DNA from: an uncultured Marvinbryantia sp.
GTDB taxonomy: Bacteria > Bacillota > Clostridia > Lachnospirales > Lachnospiraceae
Assembly (NCBI GenBank): GCA_934373455.1
Contig: CAKRON010000043.1
Location: 1 to 20,443 of the forward strand
Reading direction: 5' to 3'
Length of the DNA: 20,443 nt
Shown: positions 1 to 7,334 of the stretch, piece by piece
Layout of the letters: each line of letters opens with the position of its first letter
Numbering within the stretch: the first letter of the stretch is position 1
The notes under the pieces: generated by a model
Told to the model about the DNA's origin: nothing
The model's input: the letters and a program-made list of their open reading frames with translations, nothing else
Database searches by the model: none
Program-made: the position numbers and the translations under genes

Positions 1-878
1 ACCTGTGGATATGTCGGATATGGATACTCTTCTTCCCATGCTTCGTACAACTTGGAATTATCCACTACCAGCTTGCAACCTGCCAGAAACTCATCGTCAA
101 ATCTGGCTGCGGACGGCATGCTGATCAATGCTCCTTTTTTGATCCAGTCTCCACTGATGTATGGGAAAGAAGATACGTCATCACGCACGGTTGTAGTAAA
201 ACTGATAATATCACTGTCTCGTACCGCTTCCTCTACCGTATCGCAGATTTTGATGTTCTTAATCTGTGGCAATTCTTCTTTTATGAATTTTACAAAAGCA
301 TCCAGTGATCTCTGGCTTCTGCCTTTGATTTTTACGGTGTCCACCTTCGGGCAGACACTGACAAATGCGGCAAGAGAAGTCTTTCCCATTACTCCAGGTC
401 CGATAATGGATACTACTTTTGCATCTTTTCGTGCCAGATATTTGGCTCCGACCCCAGGGATTCCACCGGTGCGGTAAGCGCTTACCAGATTCGCAGACAT
501 CAGTGCCAGCGGGGCACCGGTATCTTTATCATTTAACATCATCATCAGAATAGATCGAGGAAGTCCTTTTTTCTTATTGTCTACATTGGATCCATACCAC
601 TTCATGCCTGCCATCTGATATCTTCCACCAAGATAAGCCGGCATTGCCATGAACCTGCGGTCGTCTGCATTCTTTGGCATACCTTCAAACTGAGGATCAT
701 CCGGAAACATAATCATACATCCATGGGAATTGTGGTTGGCGCCACCCATCACATAATCCCCTTTATACAAAGTGATAAGCAAGTCTTCCATTACCTCCAC
801 ACAGGAAGCCATGTCCTTGACGCCGGCTTTGATCATATCTTCTTCACTTAAATATAAAAAATCAATTTTTGCATCCAT
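1..878 (-). CDS. Ornithine cyclodeaminase-family protein (tyramine oxidase subunit B-like), partial
   Basis: The C-terminus lies beyond the window; 292 codons are visible. The protein belongs to the ornithine cyclodeaminase/mu-crystallin family. An N-terminal region of about 135 residues carries the conserved MKWYGS lysine segment and an RTG-containing segment (SAYRTGGIPG). A Rossmann NAD-binding motif, IIGPGVMG, follows at about residue 151. Family members are NAD(P)-dependent deaminating lyases or imine/opine reductases. I recall close relatives being named tyramine oxidase subunit B in automated annotation, but that name is no proof of activity. The start ATG at 878 is preceded by GGAGACA. 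The gene begins 39 nt after the DAO-family oxidase gene and is last in view of the redox operon, which suggests it acts on the same amine or amino-acid substrate. The family is confident; the substrate is unknown. Confidence 0.85.
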   Translation of the reverse strand, partial: MDAKIDFLYLSEEDMIKAGVKDMASCVEVMEDLLITLYKGDYVMGGANHNSHGCMIMFPDDPQFEGMPKNADDRRFMAMPAYLGGRYQMAGMKWYGSNVDNKKKGLPRSILMMMLNDKDTGAPLALMSANLVSAYRTGGIPGVGAKYLARKDAKVVSIIGPGVMGKTSLAAFVSVCPKVDTVKIKGRSQRSLDAFVKFIKEELPQIKNIKICDTVEEAVRDSDIISFTTTVRDDVSSFPYISGDWIKKGALISMPSAARFDDEFLAGCKLVVDNSKLYEAWEEEYPYPTYPQ

Positions 879-917
879 TTGAATGTCTCCTTTACTGAAT
901 TTATTATTTTCTATCTC

Positions 918-2045
918 CTAGATCACTGCCTTGAACCGATCATAACGAAATGCGGACAGATCCAAAGTCGTATTTTCTTCTCTGGCAATCTCGGCCAGCA
1001 GAGTTCCCACAATTGGGGAAATACCAAATCCATGTCCGGTAAACGCACAGGCGGCGATCAGGCCCGGCACCTCTTTGATCTCTCCCAGAACCGGCACCCC
1101 ATCCGCAGATACATCCTCATATCCTGCCCAGGTACGAACGATCTTGGCATCTGCCAGTTTCGGAATATATTTCATGATTCCCCGACAGATACATGGTGCT
1201 GTGATACTGGAAGTCATGTTGTGACCGTTATCTTTGTTCACTGACTCAAATCCGGATGCACCTCCGAATACAAATGAACCGTGATCCGTCTGATGTCCGT
1301 AAAAGTCTGCGTCTGCGGTTCCAAGCATCTGTGGAAACATCGGGGATTCCGCTTCTGTCACCAGCGCTTCAATCAAATCTTTGGACATTGGAATGTCGAT
1401 ACCCACACTTTCAAGAATCCATCGGCTTTCATATCCTGCTGCTACGATGATTTTTTCCCCTTCAAATACATTCTTTCTGGTAATGACTCTGCGTGCTTTT
1501 CCTTTCACTGTCTGAAGTTCTGTCACTTCTTCTCCGGTATAAAACTGTACGCCCAGCCTTCTGGCTGCACGGTAATAACCGAGGGTGGTCATCAGGGGAT
1601 TCGCGTGTCCGTCTGTGGCACACCAGCTTGCTCCAATGACCTCCTCACTTAAATATGGATTAATCGCACGTACTTCTGCTCCGTCAATCATCCGTACTTC
1701 CAGTCCACAGGCAGTTGCACGATCTGTTAAGCCCTGAAGAATTTCAAGATGACGTTCTGTCTTGCCAAGTCGCAGATTGCCTTCTTTGTGGTATTCTACA
1801 TTTACTCCCAGTTCCTCAGAAAGATTTGGCCACAGATTGTTTACTGCATACATTGCCAGAGGAAGTTCTCTCGGATCTCGTCCTGACTGACGGACGCCAC
1901 CGCCATTTCTGGCTGAACCACCGTTTCCGATATTCTCATCTTTATCAAGAACGATGACGGAAGTTCCTTTTTTTGCAAGATAGTAGGCTGTTGCACATCC
2001 GATCACTCCGCTTCCTATAATAATCACATCTGCTGTTCTACTCAT
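918..2045 (-). CDS. FAD-dependent amine/amino-acid dehydrogenase subunit, DAO family (HcnC/opine oxidase beta-like)
   Basis: A 375-residue flavoprotein of the DAO (glycine oxidase/sarcosine oxidase) family. The FAD-binding motif GSGVIG lies at residues 11-16, followed by an acidic residue at the end of strand two (VIVLDKDE). The SARNGGGVRQSG segment is typical of this family, and the C-terminal TGHGFGISPIVG closes the FAD site. It is expected to oxidise a C-N bond and pass electrons to the partner flavoprotein and iron-sulfur subunits. I chose ATG 2045 because it has GGTGAGGA just upstream and overlaps the previous stop by 8 nt; a longer reading from 2066 has no advantage. It sits with three electron-transfer genes in the arrangement known for hydrogen cyanide synthase, opine oxidase and D-hydroxyproline dehydrogenase. 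The substrate cannot be read from the sequence. Confidence 0.9.
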   Translation of the reverse strand: MSRTADVIIIGSGVIGCATAYYLAKKGTSVIVLDKDENIGNGGSARNGGGVRQSGRDPRELPLAMYAVNNLWPNLSEELGVNVEYHKEGNLRLGKTERHLEILQGLTDRATACGLEVRMIDGAEVRAINPYLSEEVIGASWCATDGHANPLMTTLGYYRAARRLGVQFYTGEEVTELQTVKGKARRVITRKNVFEGEKIIVAAGYESRWILESVGIDIPMSKDLIEALVTEAESPMFPQMLGTADADFYGHQTDHGSFVFGGASGFESVNKDNGHNMTSSITAPCICRGIMKYIPKLADAKIVRTWAGYEDVSADGVPVLGEIKEVPGLIAACAFTGHGFGISPIVGTLLAEIAREENTTLDLSAFRYDRFKAVI

Positions 2046-2367
2046 CTTCCTCACCTTCCTTTGCAAAAATCTTCATTTCCAGAGGTCTCATGGGTGCTCT
2101 GGACGTGGCTGGTGTCAGCACTGCCGGGGAAACACCCAATTCTCTTGCCACAATTCCCTTCACCAGCTTCGCACAGGTCTGTCCCTGACAAAGTCCCATA
2201 CCGCTGCGGAGATATCTTCGAATCTCTGTAATTGTATACATGCCATCATGTACAGCTCTGCGAATCTCGCCTTTCGTGACCTCCTCGCATCTGCATATAA
2301 TCCTGTCATCATCTGGTTCTGGTTTATATTCTCCCAAATCTATGGTTCTGTCATATATGTTTTCCAT
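2038..2367 (-). CDS. BFD-like [2Fe-2S]-binding small subunit
   Basis: A 109-residue protein with a bacterioferritin-associated-ferredoxin (BFD)-like cluster motif: C-x-C in IICRCEEV, then C-x4-C in LCQGQTC about 30 residues later. These four cysteines usually hold one [2Fe-2S] cluster. In related oxidase complexes a BFD-like domain bridges electron flow between two flavin subunits. The start ATG 2367 is preferred over the longer reading from 2388 because GGGAG lies at good distance upstream. The gene begins 49 nt after the larger flavoprotein gene and overlaps the next oxidase gene by 8 nt (ATGAGTAG), so the two are probably translationally coupled. The acidic tail ending EGEEDE is created in this overlap. 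Confidence 0.87.
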   Translation of the reverse strand: MENIYDRTIDLGEYKPEPDDDRIICRCEEVTKGEIRRAVHDGMYTITEIRRYLRSGMGLCQGQTCAKLVKGIVARELGVSPAVLTPATSRAPMRPLEMKIFAKEGEEDE

Positions 2368-2416
2368 TGTTTTTCTCCCATCTCTCATACCTTTCTATAG
2401 TTACCGTCTCAAAACT

Positions 2417-3991
2417 TTAGCTGAGATAAAATCTGACTTTCATAGCGTAATCTTCCGGGACTTTGATGGTCAGCAAATTCGTATGGTCAAAAGCTTTTTT
2501 ACTTCTGACAGATAGCACCTCTGCCTTGCAGATTTTCTGTCCATTTCTACCTAACCCATATCCTGTTTCTCCCGGTTCCGAAAGTGGAAGAAATTCATAT
2601 GGAATGGTTACTGTTGCAAATCCAGGTTCATATGTCTCATCTACCAGAAAAATTGCCTGCCCTGAGCAAGATGCCACGCACATGCCACAACCGATACAAT
2701 CTGCTGTCTCGTCTACCGCCGGAAGAGATGTGATGTGTTCTCCGATCTTAATACAATGCTTTGGACATGCGTCCTGACATGGATTACATGGGATGTTCTG
2801 TGTACACTCCATTACCGGATGTACTCCGACTCTGTGGGTAACGCCTGGAAAACGTTCAATTTCATCATCTGCTACGAATCCGTGTTTTAAAAGATTCATC
2901 GAGATGTCGATGCCTTCCTCCGTCTTCTCGATGAGTTTTCCACGGTTTTTCGGTGCAAACATACCCTGACGTAATCCTTCGAGAGCTGTTTCGTTTTTCT
3001 GAACATCTTCTTCCAGTTCTGTCTCTTCGATATACCCAAGATATTTTGCTGCTGCAATTCCGGCAATTCGCCCTTCGATCATCGCAGAACTTGCTTCCTC
3101 AATTCCGGATACATCTCCTGCTACAAAAATACCTTTTATAGATGTCTCTCCATATTCATCTACGATTGGCACTTGACCGCCTCTTTTTGGATTATCCTCC
3201 ATCTCGCATCCTGCCATCTTAAGCAGCTGTGACATTGGGGAAAGCCCTACTGCCAGGCATATTGTATCCACATCAAAGTGCTTTTCTGTTCCAGGTATGA
3301 ACTGGAAATGACTGTCTACCTCTGCAATGGTGACACCGGTTACATGATCGGTTCCCTCTGCTCTTACAATCGTATGTGACAGATAAAACGGAACTCCGGT
3401 TCTGGCCACTTTGGCTGCATGCACACCGTATCCACCGATTCTTGGTGCTGCGTCCACCAGTGCGACCACATCGCATCCACATTGTTTTAACTGAAAACTG
3501 ACTACCAGTCCTACATTTCCACTTCCCAGCATAAGAATTCTATTTCCCGGTTTTACTCCGTGAAGGTTCATCATCGTCTGTGCTGCCCCGGCACCGATGA
3601 CACCCGGGAGTGTCCAACCATCGAATGTAACCATGTTTTCTGCCGCACCTGTGGCTATAATAATTGCGTTTCCTTTATAGTGAAATACTTCTTCTTTCTT
3701 GCGAACTACAATTTCTTTGTCCTGATACATACCAATTACTGTCGCATTTAACTCTACATCCACACCGGCTTTGTCTGCTTCTACCAAAAGTTCTTCTCCA
3801 ATGACAAAACCTCTTATCTTTGCCTTATGTTCTTTGGATCCAAAAAACTTATGAATCTGCTTAAACAACTGCCCACCTGGTTTTTCATTTTCATCAAATA
3901 CAACTACTTTTAATCCTCTTTTTGCTGCTTCAATAGCAGCTGATAATCCGGAAGGTCCGGCTCCCACAACGATTAAATCATATCTTTTCAT
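2417..3991 (-). CDS. FAD/NAD(P)-dependent oxidoreductase with C-terminal 4Fe-4S dicluster domain (HcnB/opine oxidase alpha-like)
   Basis: A 524-residue protein with two Rossmann dinucleotide sites: GAGPSG at residues 10-15 for FAD and GSGNVG at 156-161 for a second nucleotide. The FAD-closing motif is GIFVAGDVSG at about 287. A cysteine-rich part follows at residues 396-442. It has C396, C402, C405, C409 and C413, then a standard C-x2-C-x2-C-x3-C at 432-442, which fits two [4Fe-4S] clusters. The N-terminal part matches the alpha subunit of HcnABC-type, opine and proline/hydroxyproline dehydrogenase complexes, which carries electrons from the DAO-family subunit. Here a dicluster ferredoxin is built into the same chain. 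The start ATG 3991 has AGGAG eight nt upstream. The gene lies 14 nt after the ferredoxin-like gene and 49 nt before the BFD-like gene. Confidence 0.9.
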   Translation of the reverse strand: MKRYDLIVVGAGPSGLSAAIEAAKRGLKVVVFDENEKPGGQLFKQIHKFFGSKEHKAKIRGFVIGEELLVEADKAGVDVELNATVIGMYQDKEIVVRKKEEVFHYKGNAIIIATGAAENMVTFDGWTLPGVIGAGAAQTMMNLHGVKPGNRILMLGSGNVGLVVSFQLKQCGCDVVALVDAAPRIGGYGVHAAKVARTGVPFYLSHTIVRAEGTDHVTGVTIAEVDSHFQFIPGTEKHFDVDTICLAVGLSPMSQLLKMAGCEMEDNPKRGGQVPIVDEYGETSIKGIFVAGDVSGIEEASSAMIEGRIAGIAAAKYLGYIEETELEEDVQKNETALEGLRQGMFAPKNRGKLIEKTEEGIDISMNLLKHGFVADDEIERFPGVTHRVGVHPVMECTQNIPCNPCQDACPKHCIKIGEHITSLPAVDETADCIGCGMCVASCSGQAIFLVDETYEPGFATVTIPYEFLPLSEPGETGYGLGRNGQKICKAEVLSVRSKKAFDHTNLLTIKVPEDYAMKVRFYLS

Positions 3992-4005
3992 ATTCTCATC
4001 TCCTG

Positions 4006-4332
4006 CTATTGTTTTTCAAAAGGTTCTGCAGACACACCATATTGAGTCTGAACTTTCATTCCTGCCTTCAGTGGTGTCACACAGGTTCGCACATTTGGAA
4101 CTCCATCTACTACCATGACACAGTCTGTGCAGCGCCCAATGGCACAGAAAATACCTCGCGGTGTATGTTCTTTTTTGGTATAACGGTGAATCTGAATACC
4201 CGCAGCCTTCAACGCTGCCGCAATGGGTTCTCCTTCATATCCCTGAATCTTCTTGCCGTCATAAGTGAAATTAACCAGATTTCCTTTCTGCGGTATTCCT
4301 AAAATCGGATGTTCTGTAATACGTGTTCCCAT
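4006..4332 (-). CDS. [2Fe-2S] ferredoxin-like subunit (HcnA-like)
   Basis: A 108-residue protein with the plant-type ferredoxin cluster motif C-x4-C-x2-C-x11-C (CAIGRCTDC, then C in VRTCV). Stand-alone subunits of this length are the smallest part of HcnABC-like and sarcosine/opine oxidase complexes, where they carry one [2Fe-2S] cluster. I chose ATG 4332 because GGGAGA lies six nt upstream. A longer reading to 4380 would run into a repetitive hairpin and adds proline-rich residues unlike the family. It is the first gene of the redox operon. No promoter is visible between it and the large hairpin at 4368-4439. Confidence 0.88.
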   Translation of the reverse strand: MGTRITEHPILGIPQKGNLVNFTYDGKKIQGYEGEPIAAALKAAGIQIHRYTKKEHTPRGIFCAIGRCTDCVMVVDGVPNVRTCVTPLKAGMKVQTQYGVSAEPFEKQ

Positions 4333-4367
4333 GTTCTGTCTCCCTTCTGTCGGTGTGTCATGCGGTG

Positions 4368-4439
4368 GTGGCGAGGCCATTGGGGACGGAGTTTTCTGGC
4401 TTTTCTGAGCCAGAAAACTCCGTCCCCAATGGTCGCCAC
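4368..4439. repeat. REP-family fold-back hairpin (copy a)
   Basis: The arms 4377-4401 and 4408-4432 are perfect 25-bp inverted copies around a 6-nt loop. Outside a 2-nt bulge the pairing continues for 7 bp (GTGGCGA at 4368-4374 with TCGCCAC at 4433-4439). The core, GGGGACGGAGTTTTCTGGC, is a variant of the GGGGACGGTGTTTTTTGGC repeats found at four other loci here. It lies between the upstream terminator and the start of the ferredoxin-like gene. There is no T-run after the stem, so it is not a classical terminator. Confidence 0.85.
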
Positions 4440-4445
4440 TTCACT

Positions 4446-4493
4446 TAAAAACAGCCGAGGACATCTGCGATTGTTTGCAGACATCCTCGGCTG
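4446..4493 (-). terminator. Rho-independent terminator after the alcohol dehydrogenase gene
   Basis: The arms CAGCCGAGGACATCTGC (4452-4468) and GCAGACATCCTCGGCTG (4477-4493) pair with only two mismatches around an 8-nt loop. Read on the minus strand the stem is followed at once by TTTTTAA. It lies 92 nt beyond the alcohol dehydrogenase stop codon and before the redox operon, so it should end the iolG-like/ADH transcript. Confidence 0.85.
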
Positions 4494-4585
4494 ACTTATC
4501 AGTTTTTTCGATTTATAATCGTTTTTGTTTTGATTTGTTCATATCATAATCGTTCTACTGGAGATTGTATTGTAAAAAACGATAC
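4494..4585. other. AT-rich intergenic stretch with a 9-bp direct repeat
   Basis: The stretch lies between the alcohol dehydrogenase stop and its terminator. It holds ATAATCGTT twice, at 4515-4523 and 4546-4554. I see no gene and no convincing promoter. If the redox operon promoter were here, its transcript would have to pass the terminator hairpin. Confidence 0.4.
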
Positions 4586-5779
4586 TTATTTCTTATTGTT
4601 ATTGGCCATTTTATAAATCTTATAAATATCGTTTTCATCGCACACGCGGAAGGATCCTATGGTTCTGGTACCTCCAAATGCACAGCTATGTGCCATTGCA
4701 TGAAGTGTTGCATCATCCTGAAGACCTACTCCTTCTGCTTCGCCAAAGCAGGTGGGCATATCCAGTGATTGAAAATATGCTACTGTCTGACGAATTCCTT
4801 CCAAAGCTGCTTTTTCGGTATCTTCTTCTGTCACGTTCCATACTTTTCTGGCATACTGGGCGAATCTCTCTGGTTTTTCCTGATATACATACAATGCCCA
4901 GGATTCCCATACTGTGGAAAGGCTGGCTCCATGTGCAAGATCAAATCTGGAACTTAATTCATGTCCCAGCTGATGCACTGCGAAGTCTTTCTGCGCGCCA
5001 AGCCCTGTCAGACCATTGTGGGACAGACTTCCGGCCCACATCAGTTCACTCATGGCATTATAGTCATGTGCATCCCGAATTGCGATCTTTCCATTGCGGA
5101 TCGCTGTGCGAAGCAGTCCTTCTGCAATCTCATCTGTTAATTCATTATGTTCCGTCTTCGTGAAATAACGATCCAGAGTATGCATACAGATATCTACCAC
5201 TCCGCATCCAACCTGATATTTCGGGAGTGTAAAGGTCAGTTCCGGATTCATAATTGCAAACGCAGGGCGGTTAAAATCGGTGGACATTCCTCGTTTTTTC
5301 TGTGTCTCTTCGTCTGTCAATACTGCCGAATCACTGGTTTCACTGCCCGCTGCCGATAAAGTCAGAACTACTCCGACCGGAAGGGATTTGTCTACTTTCT
5401 TTTTTCCTGTCCAGAAGTCCCAAATATCTGTGTCAGGGTTAGCGGTTCCATGAGCAATTGCCTTGGCTGTGTCAATCACACTTCCGCCTCCCACCGCCAG
5501 CACAAAATCCGTGCCGAATTCTTTTGATTCCTCTACGCATTCTCTCGCAAAAGAGAGTCTTGGATTTGGTTTTACGCCACCTTTTGCCACCCATGTAAGC
5601 CCTGCTTCTGTCAGAGAATCCGTCACACGATTCAGAAGCCCACTTTTCACTACGCTTCCTCCACCATAAACTACGAATACTTTACTCGCTCCCTGCTGCT
5701 TTGCCAGACTTCCGGCCTGCTGTTCTGTGTCCTTTCCAAAAATAATTCTGGTTGGTGTATATTGTGTAAATGCCTGCAT
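4586..5779 (-). CDS. Iron-containing alcohol dehydrogenase, YqhD/BdhA type
   Basis: A 397-residue group III alcohol dehydrogenase, full length for the family. The N-terminal nucleotide-binding part has YGGGS at 38-42 and the GGGSVID motif at 97-103. The metal ligands expected from E. coli YqhD are all present: D196 and H200 in VVDICMHTLD, H269 in FAVHQLGHE, and H283 in LAHGASL. Such enzymes reduce aldehydes to alcohols in the cytoplasm, usually with NADPH and an Fe or Zn ion. The start ATG 5779 has a strong AAAGGAG site. A REP palindrome (5793-5824) stands only a few nt upstream of that site, in the gap after the inositol dehydrogenase-like gene, with which it probably shares a transcript. 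The physiological aldehyde is unknown. Confidence 0.93.
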   Translation of the reverse strand: MQAFTQYTPTRIIFGKDTEQQAGSLAKQQGASKVFVVYGGGSVVKSGLLNRVTDSLTEAGLTWVAKGGVKPNPRLSFARECVEESKEFGTDFVLAVGGGSVIDTAKAIAHGTANPDTDIWDFWTGKKKVDKSLPVGVVLTLSAAGSETSDSAVLTDEETQKKRGMSTDFNRPAFAIMNPELTFTLPKYQVGCGVVDICMHTLDRYFTKTEHNELTDEIAEGLLRTAIRNGKIAIRDAHDYNAMSELMWAGSLSHNGLTGLGAQKDFAVHQLGHELSSRFDLAHGASLSTVWESWALYVYQEKPERFAQYARKVWNVTEEDTEKAALEGIRQTVAYFQSLDMPTCFGEAEGVGLQDDATLHAMAHSCAFGGTRTIGSFRVCDENDIYKIYKMANNNKK

Positions 5780-5792
5780 AATTTTCTCCTTT

Positions 5793-5845
5793 GGGACGGT
5801 GTTTTTTGGCTTTTTTAGTGTCCCTTATTGTTTTATTGTTGTGTT
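5793..5845 (-). repeat. REP palindrome with a remnant of a RAYT C-terminus (copy b)
   Basis: Positions 5793-5824 hold GGGACGGTGTTTTTTGGC and its partner GTGTCCC, a near match to the left end of the transposase element at 6929. The next 21 bp, read on the minus strand, translate as NTTIKQ followed by TAA. This aligns with NTAIKP and the stop of the transposase remnant, so the copy is the 3' end of a RAYT element. Further upstream, in the same frame, LTEIMQ resembles LTGISR of the transposase. Confidence 0.8.
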
Positions 5846-5874
5846 GCACTGCATAATTTCTGTCAGCTATTAAA

Positions 5875-6885
5875 CTACATAATTTCTGCCATCTTTACCG
5901 GTCGGTGCTCTGCCAGTGATTTTTTCGCTGCTAGTCCCATGCGTACTGCTTCCAGTCCATCCGTGATTCCGAGTGGTGTCTCTGTATCCTGCTCGATTGC
6001 TTGAACAAATGCTCTGATCTCTTTTGCATAAGACTGCATATAACGTTCCAGGAAAAAGTACAATGGTTTTTCTCCCATTACGCCTTCCGAATTGCTGATC
6101 ACTGCAGAAGATGTGGTATCATTGGATACCGATACCATCCCCTGCGAACCAAACACCTCTACTCTCTGGTCATATCCATAGACTGCTTTTCTGGAATTAT
6201 CTATCGTAACAATGCTGCCATTTTCCATCTTCATAGTAATGACAGCAGTATCCACGTCTCCCGCTTTTCCTATCGCCGGATCGATCCGCACTCCTGCCTG
6301 CACATAGATCTCTTCTGCGTCGCAGCCTGCCAGAAAACGTGCCATATCAAAATCATGAATTGTCATATCCAGAAACATTCCACCGGAGACTTTTACGTAT
6401 TCCAGGGCCGGTGGCTCCGGATCTCTGGATGTAATACGTACAATATGTGGTTCTCCGACTTTTCCGGATACCACCGCATTCTGTACTGCTTCGAAATTGT
6501 GATCGAATCGACGGTTAAATCCAACCTGATATTTTACCGGATGCTTTTTCAATGCTTCCTGCACCTGTCTGATTTTTTCTATACTATGATCCACTGGTTT
6601 TTCGCAGAATACGTGCTTGTCTGCCTCAATAGCTTCCATCGATATCGAAGCATGCGTATCTGTGGATGAACAAATCAGTACTGCATCTATTTCCGGATCA
6701 TCCAGAATCTCATGATAATCTTTTGTTACCTGCGCCACACCTTTCTTCTTTACCCATGCCTCCTTTTCCGCATCCATAAATGGATCTGCCACTGTCTTTA
6801 CCTTTGCATTCGGAACCTGTGTACAAATACTTTCCATATGTACTTTTCCGATTCTTCCTGCACCAATGATTCCTAACTTAACCAT
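5875..6885 (-). CDS. iolG: Inositol 2-dehydrogenase-like oxidoreductase (Gfo/Idh/MocA family)
   Basis: A 336-residue NAD(P)-dependent sugar/polyol dehydrogenase. The N-terminal Rossmann domain has GAGRIGKVH at 8-16. The family motif CEKP has its catalytic K96. The C-terminal domain carries D173 and H177 in FLDMTIHDFD, which align with Lys97, Asp172 and His176 of B. subtilis IolG. IolG oxidises myo-inositol to scyllo-inosose. No other inositol catabolic gene is visible, so the exact polyol is uncertain and the symbol is tentative. I chose ATG 6885 because AGGGGG lies just upstream; the reading from 6927 would start in the promoter and repeat region. It probably forms a transcript with the alcohol dehydrogenase gene 95 bp downstream. 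Confidence 0.82.
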   Translation of the reverse strand: MVKLGIIGAGRIGKVHMESICTQVPNAKVKTVADPFMDAEKEAWVKKKGVAQVTKDYHEILDDPEIDAVLICSSTDTHASISMEAIEADKHVFCEKPVDHSIEKIRQVQEALKKHPVKYQVGFNRRFDHNFEAVQNAVVSGKVGEPHIVRITSRDPEPPALEYVKVSGGMFLDMTIHDFDMARFLAGCDAEEIYVQAGVRIDPAIGKAGDVDTAVITMKMENGSIVTIDNSRKAVYGYDQRVEVFGSQGMVSVSNDTTSSAVISNSEGVMGEKPLYFFLERYMQSYAKEIRAFVQAIEQDTETPLGITDGLEAVRMGLAAKKSLAEHRPVKMAEIM

Positions 6886-6908
6886 AGTCTTGACCCCCTG
6901 ATATCTTT

Positions 6909-6924
6909 TATAACAAGTATAGCA
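6909..6924 (-). promoter_or_regulatory. Candidate extended -10 promoter of the iolG-like gene
   Basis: Minus-strand TGCTATACT (6916-6924) is an extended -10 element, TGn followed by TATACT. It lies about 31 nt upstream of the chosen start ATG at 6885. The position of the -35 box is occupied by the REP palindrome 6929-6960 and no good hexamer is seen there. Confidence 0.5.
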
Positions 6925-6928
6925 CAAT

Positions 6929-7334
6929 GGGGACGGTGTTTTTGGCTTTTTTTGTGTCCCTTATGGTTTTATTGCTGTGTTGATTGCTGTCCGTGAAATA
7001 CCTGTCAGTCTGCTAAGCTGGCGTATGGATATGCCGGTATGGTATAGTTGACTTAAATAATGATTTCTTGTAATGAGATCCAGCCGTTGAAAATCTGCCG
7101 GCGATTTACATGGTGTTTTTTTCTGAATTATTTGAAGTGCTTCTATATCAGAAATACGAATTGTTGAATTGTGCTCCATACATTTTTCTTCAGAAGTGGT
7201 TTGCAAGTAATCCATGCACTCTGCATGATTTGAAAACAGGCTAAGAATTTTTTCAATATCTATAAAAGAATTGTCCGAATTGGCATAAGACCAATCCACT
7301 AGGGACGGTATTAATGCCAAAAAACACCGTCCCC
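6929..7334 (-). mobile_element. Degenerate REP-RAYT element flanked by inverted palindromes (copy c)
   Basis: A 406-bp unit begins with GGGGACGGTGTTTTTGGC (6929) and ends with GCCAAAAAACACCGTCCCC (to 7334), so its ends are inverted. Each end is itself a small palindrome: 6929-6960 (GGGAC/GTCCC) and 7302-7334 (GGGACGGT/ACCGTCCC, 8 bp). Between them is the C-terminal half of a RAYT-type transposase; the catalytic N-terminal half is missing. The unit lies between the 3' end of the last polysaccharide-cluster gene and the promoter of the iolG-like gene. Confidence 0.85.
6961..7299 (-). pseudogene. REP-associated tyrosine transposase (RAYT/IS200-like), C-terminal remnant
   Basis: About 112 residues remain. 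They match the distal part of Y1/HUH-type RAYT proteins: DWSYANSD resembles the end of the catalytic domain, DIEKILSLFS follows, and a C-terminal helix-turn-helix (GISIRQLSRLTGISRTAI) precedes the stop at 6961. The HUH histidine pair and the catalytic tyrosine, normally in the first 150 residues, are absent because the sequence jumps directly into the right-hand REP palindrome. The open reading frame can be extended to 7347, but that part is translated repeat and the end of the neighbouring gene. It is not expected to act as a transposase. A role for the surviving helix-turn-helix cannot be excluded. Confidence 0.85.

Noticed and set aside
52..477. Plus-strand open frame at the left edge
   Set aside because: It is antisense to the ornithine cyclodeaminase-family gene, which has clear motifs and upstream spacing.
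4368..4439. Fold-back repeat as a transcription terminator
   Set aside because: There is no T-run on either side of the stem; the true terminator is the neighbouring hairpin at 4446-4493.
6001..6669. Plus-strand open frame of 222 codons
   Set aside because: It lies wholly antisense to the iolG-like gene, and its composition, rich in His, Cys and Phe, is typical of a shadow frame.
5875..6927. Longer start for the iolG-like gene at 6927
   Set aside because: The extra residues (MCYTCYKRYQ...) are unlike the family, overlap the promoter element, and lack a ribosome binding site.
6929..7334. Complete insertion sequence with an active transposase
   Set aside because: The N-terminal HUH and tyrosine region is missing, so this can only be a remnant.
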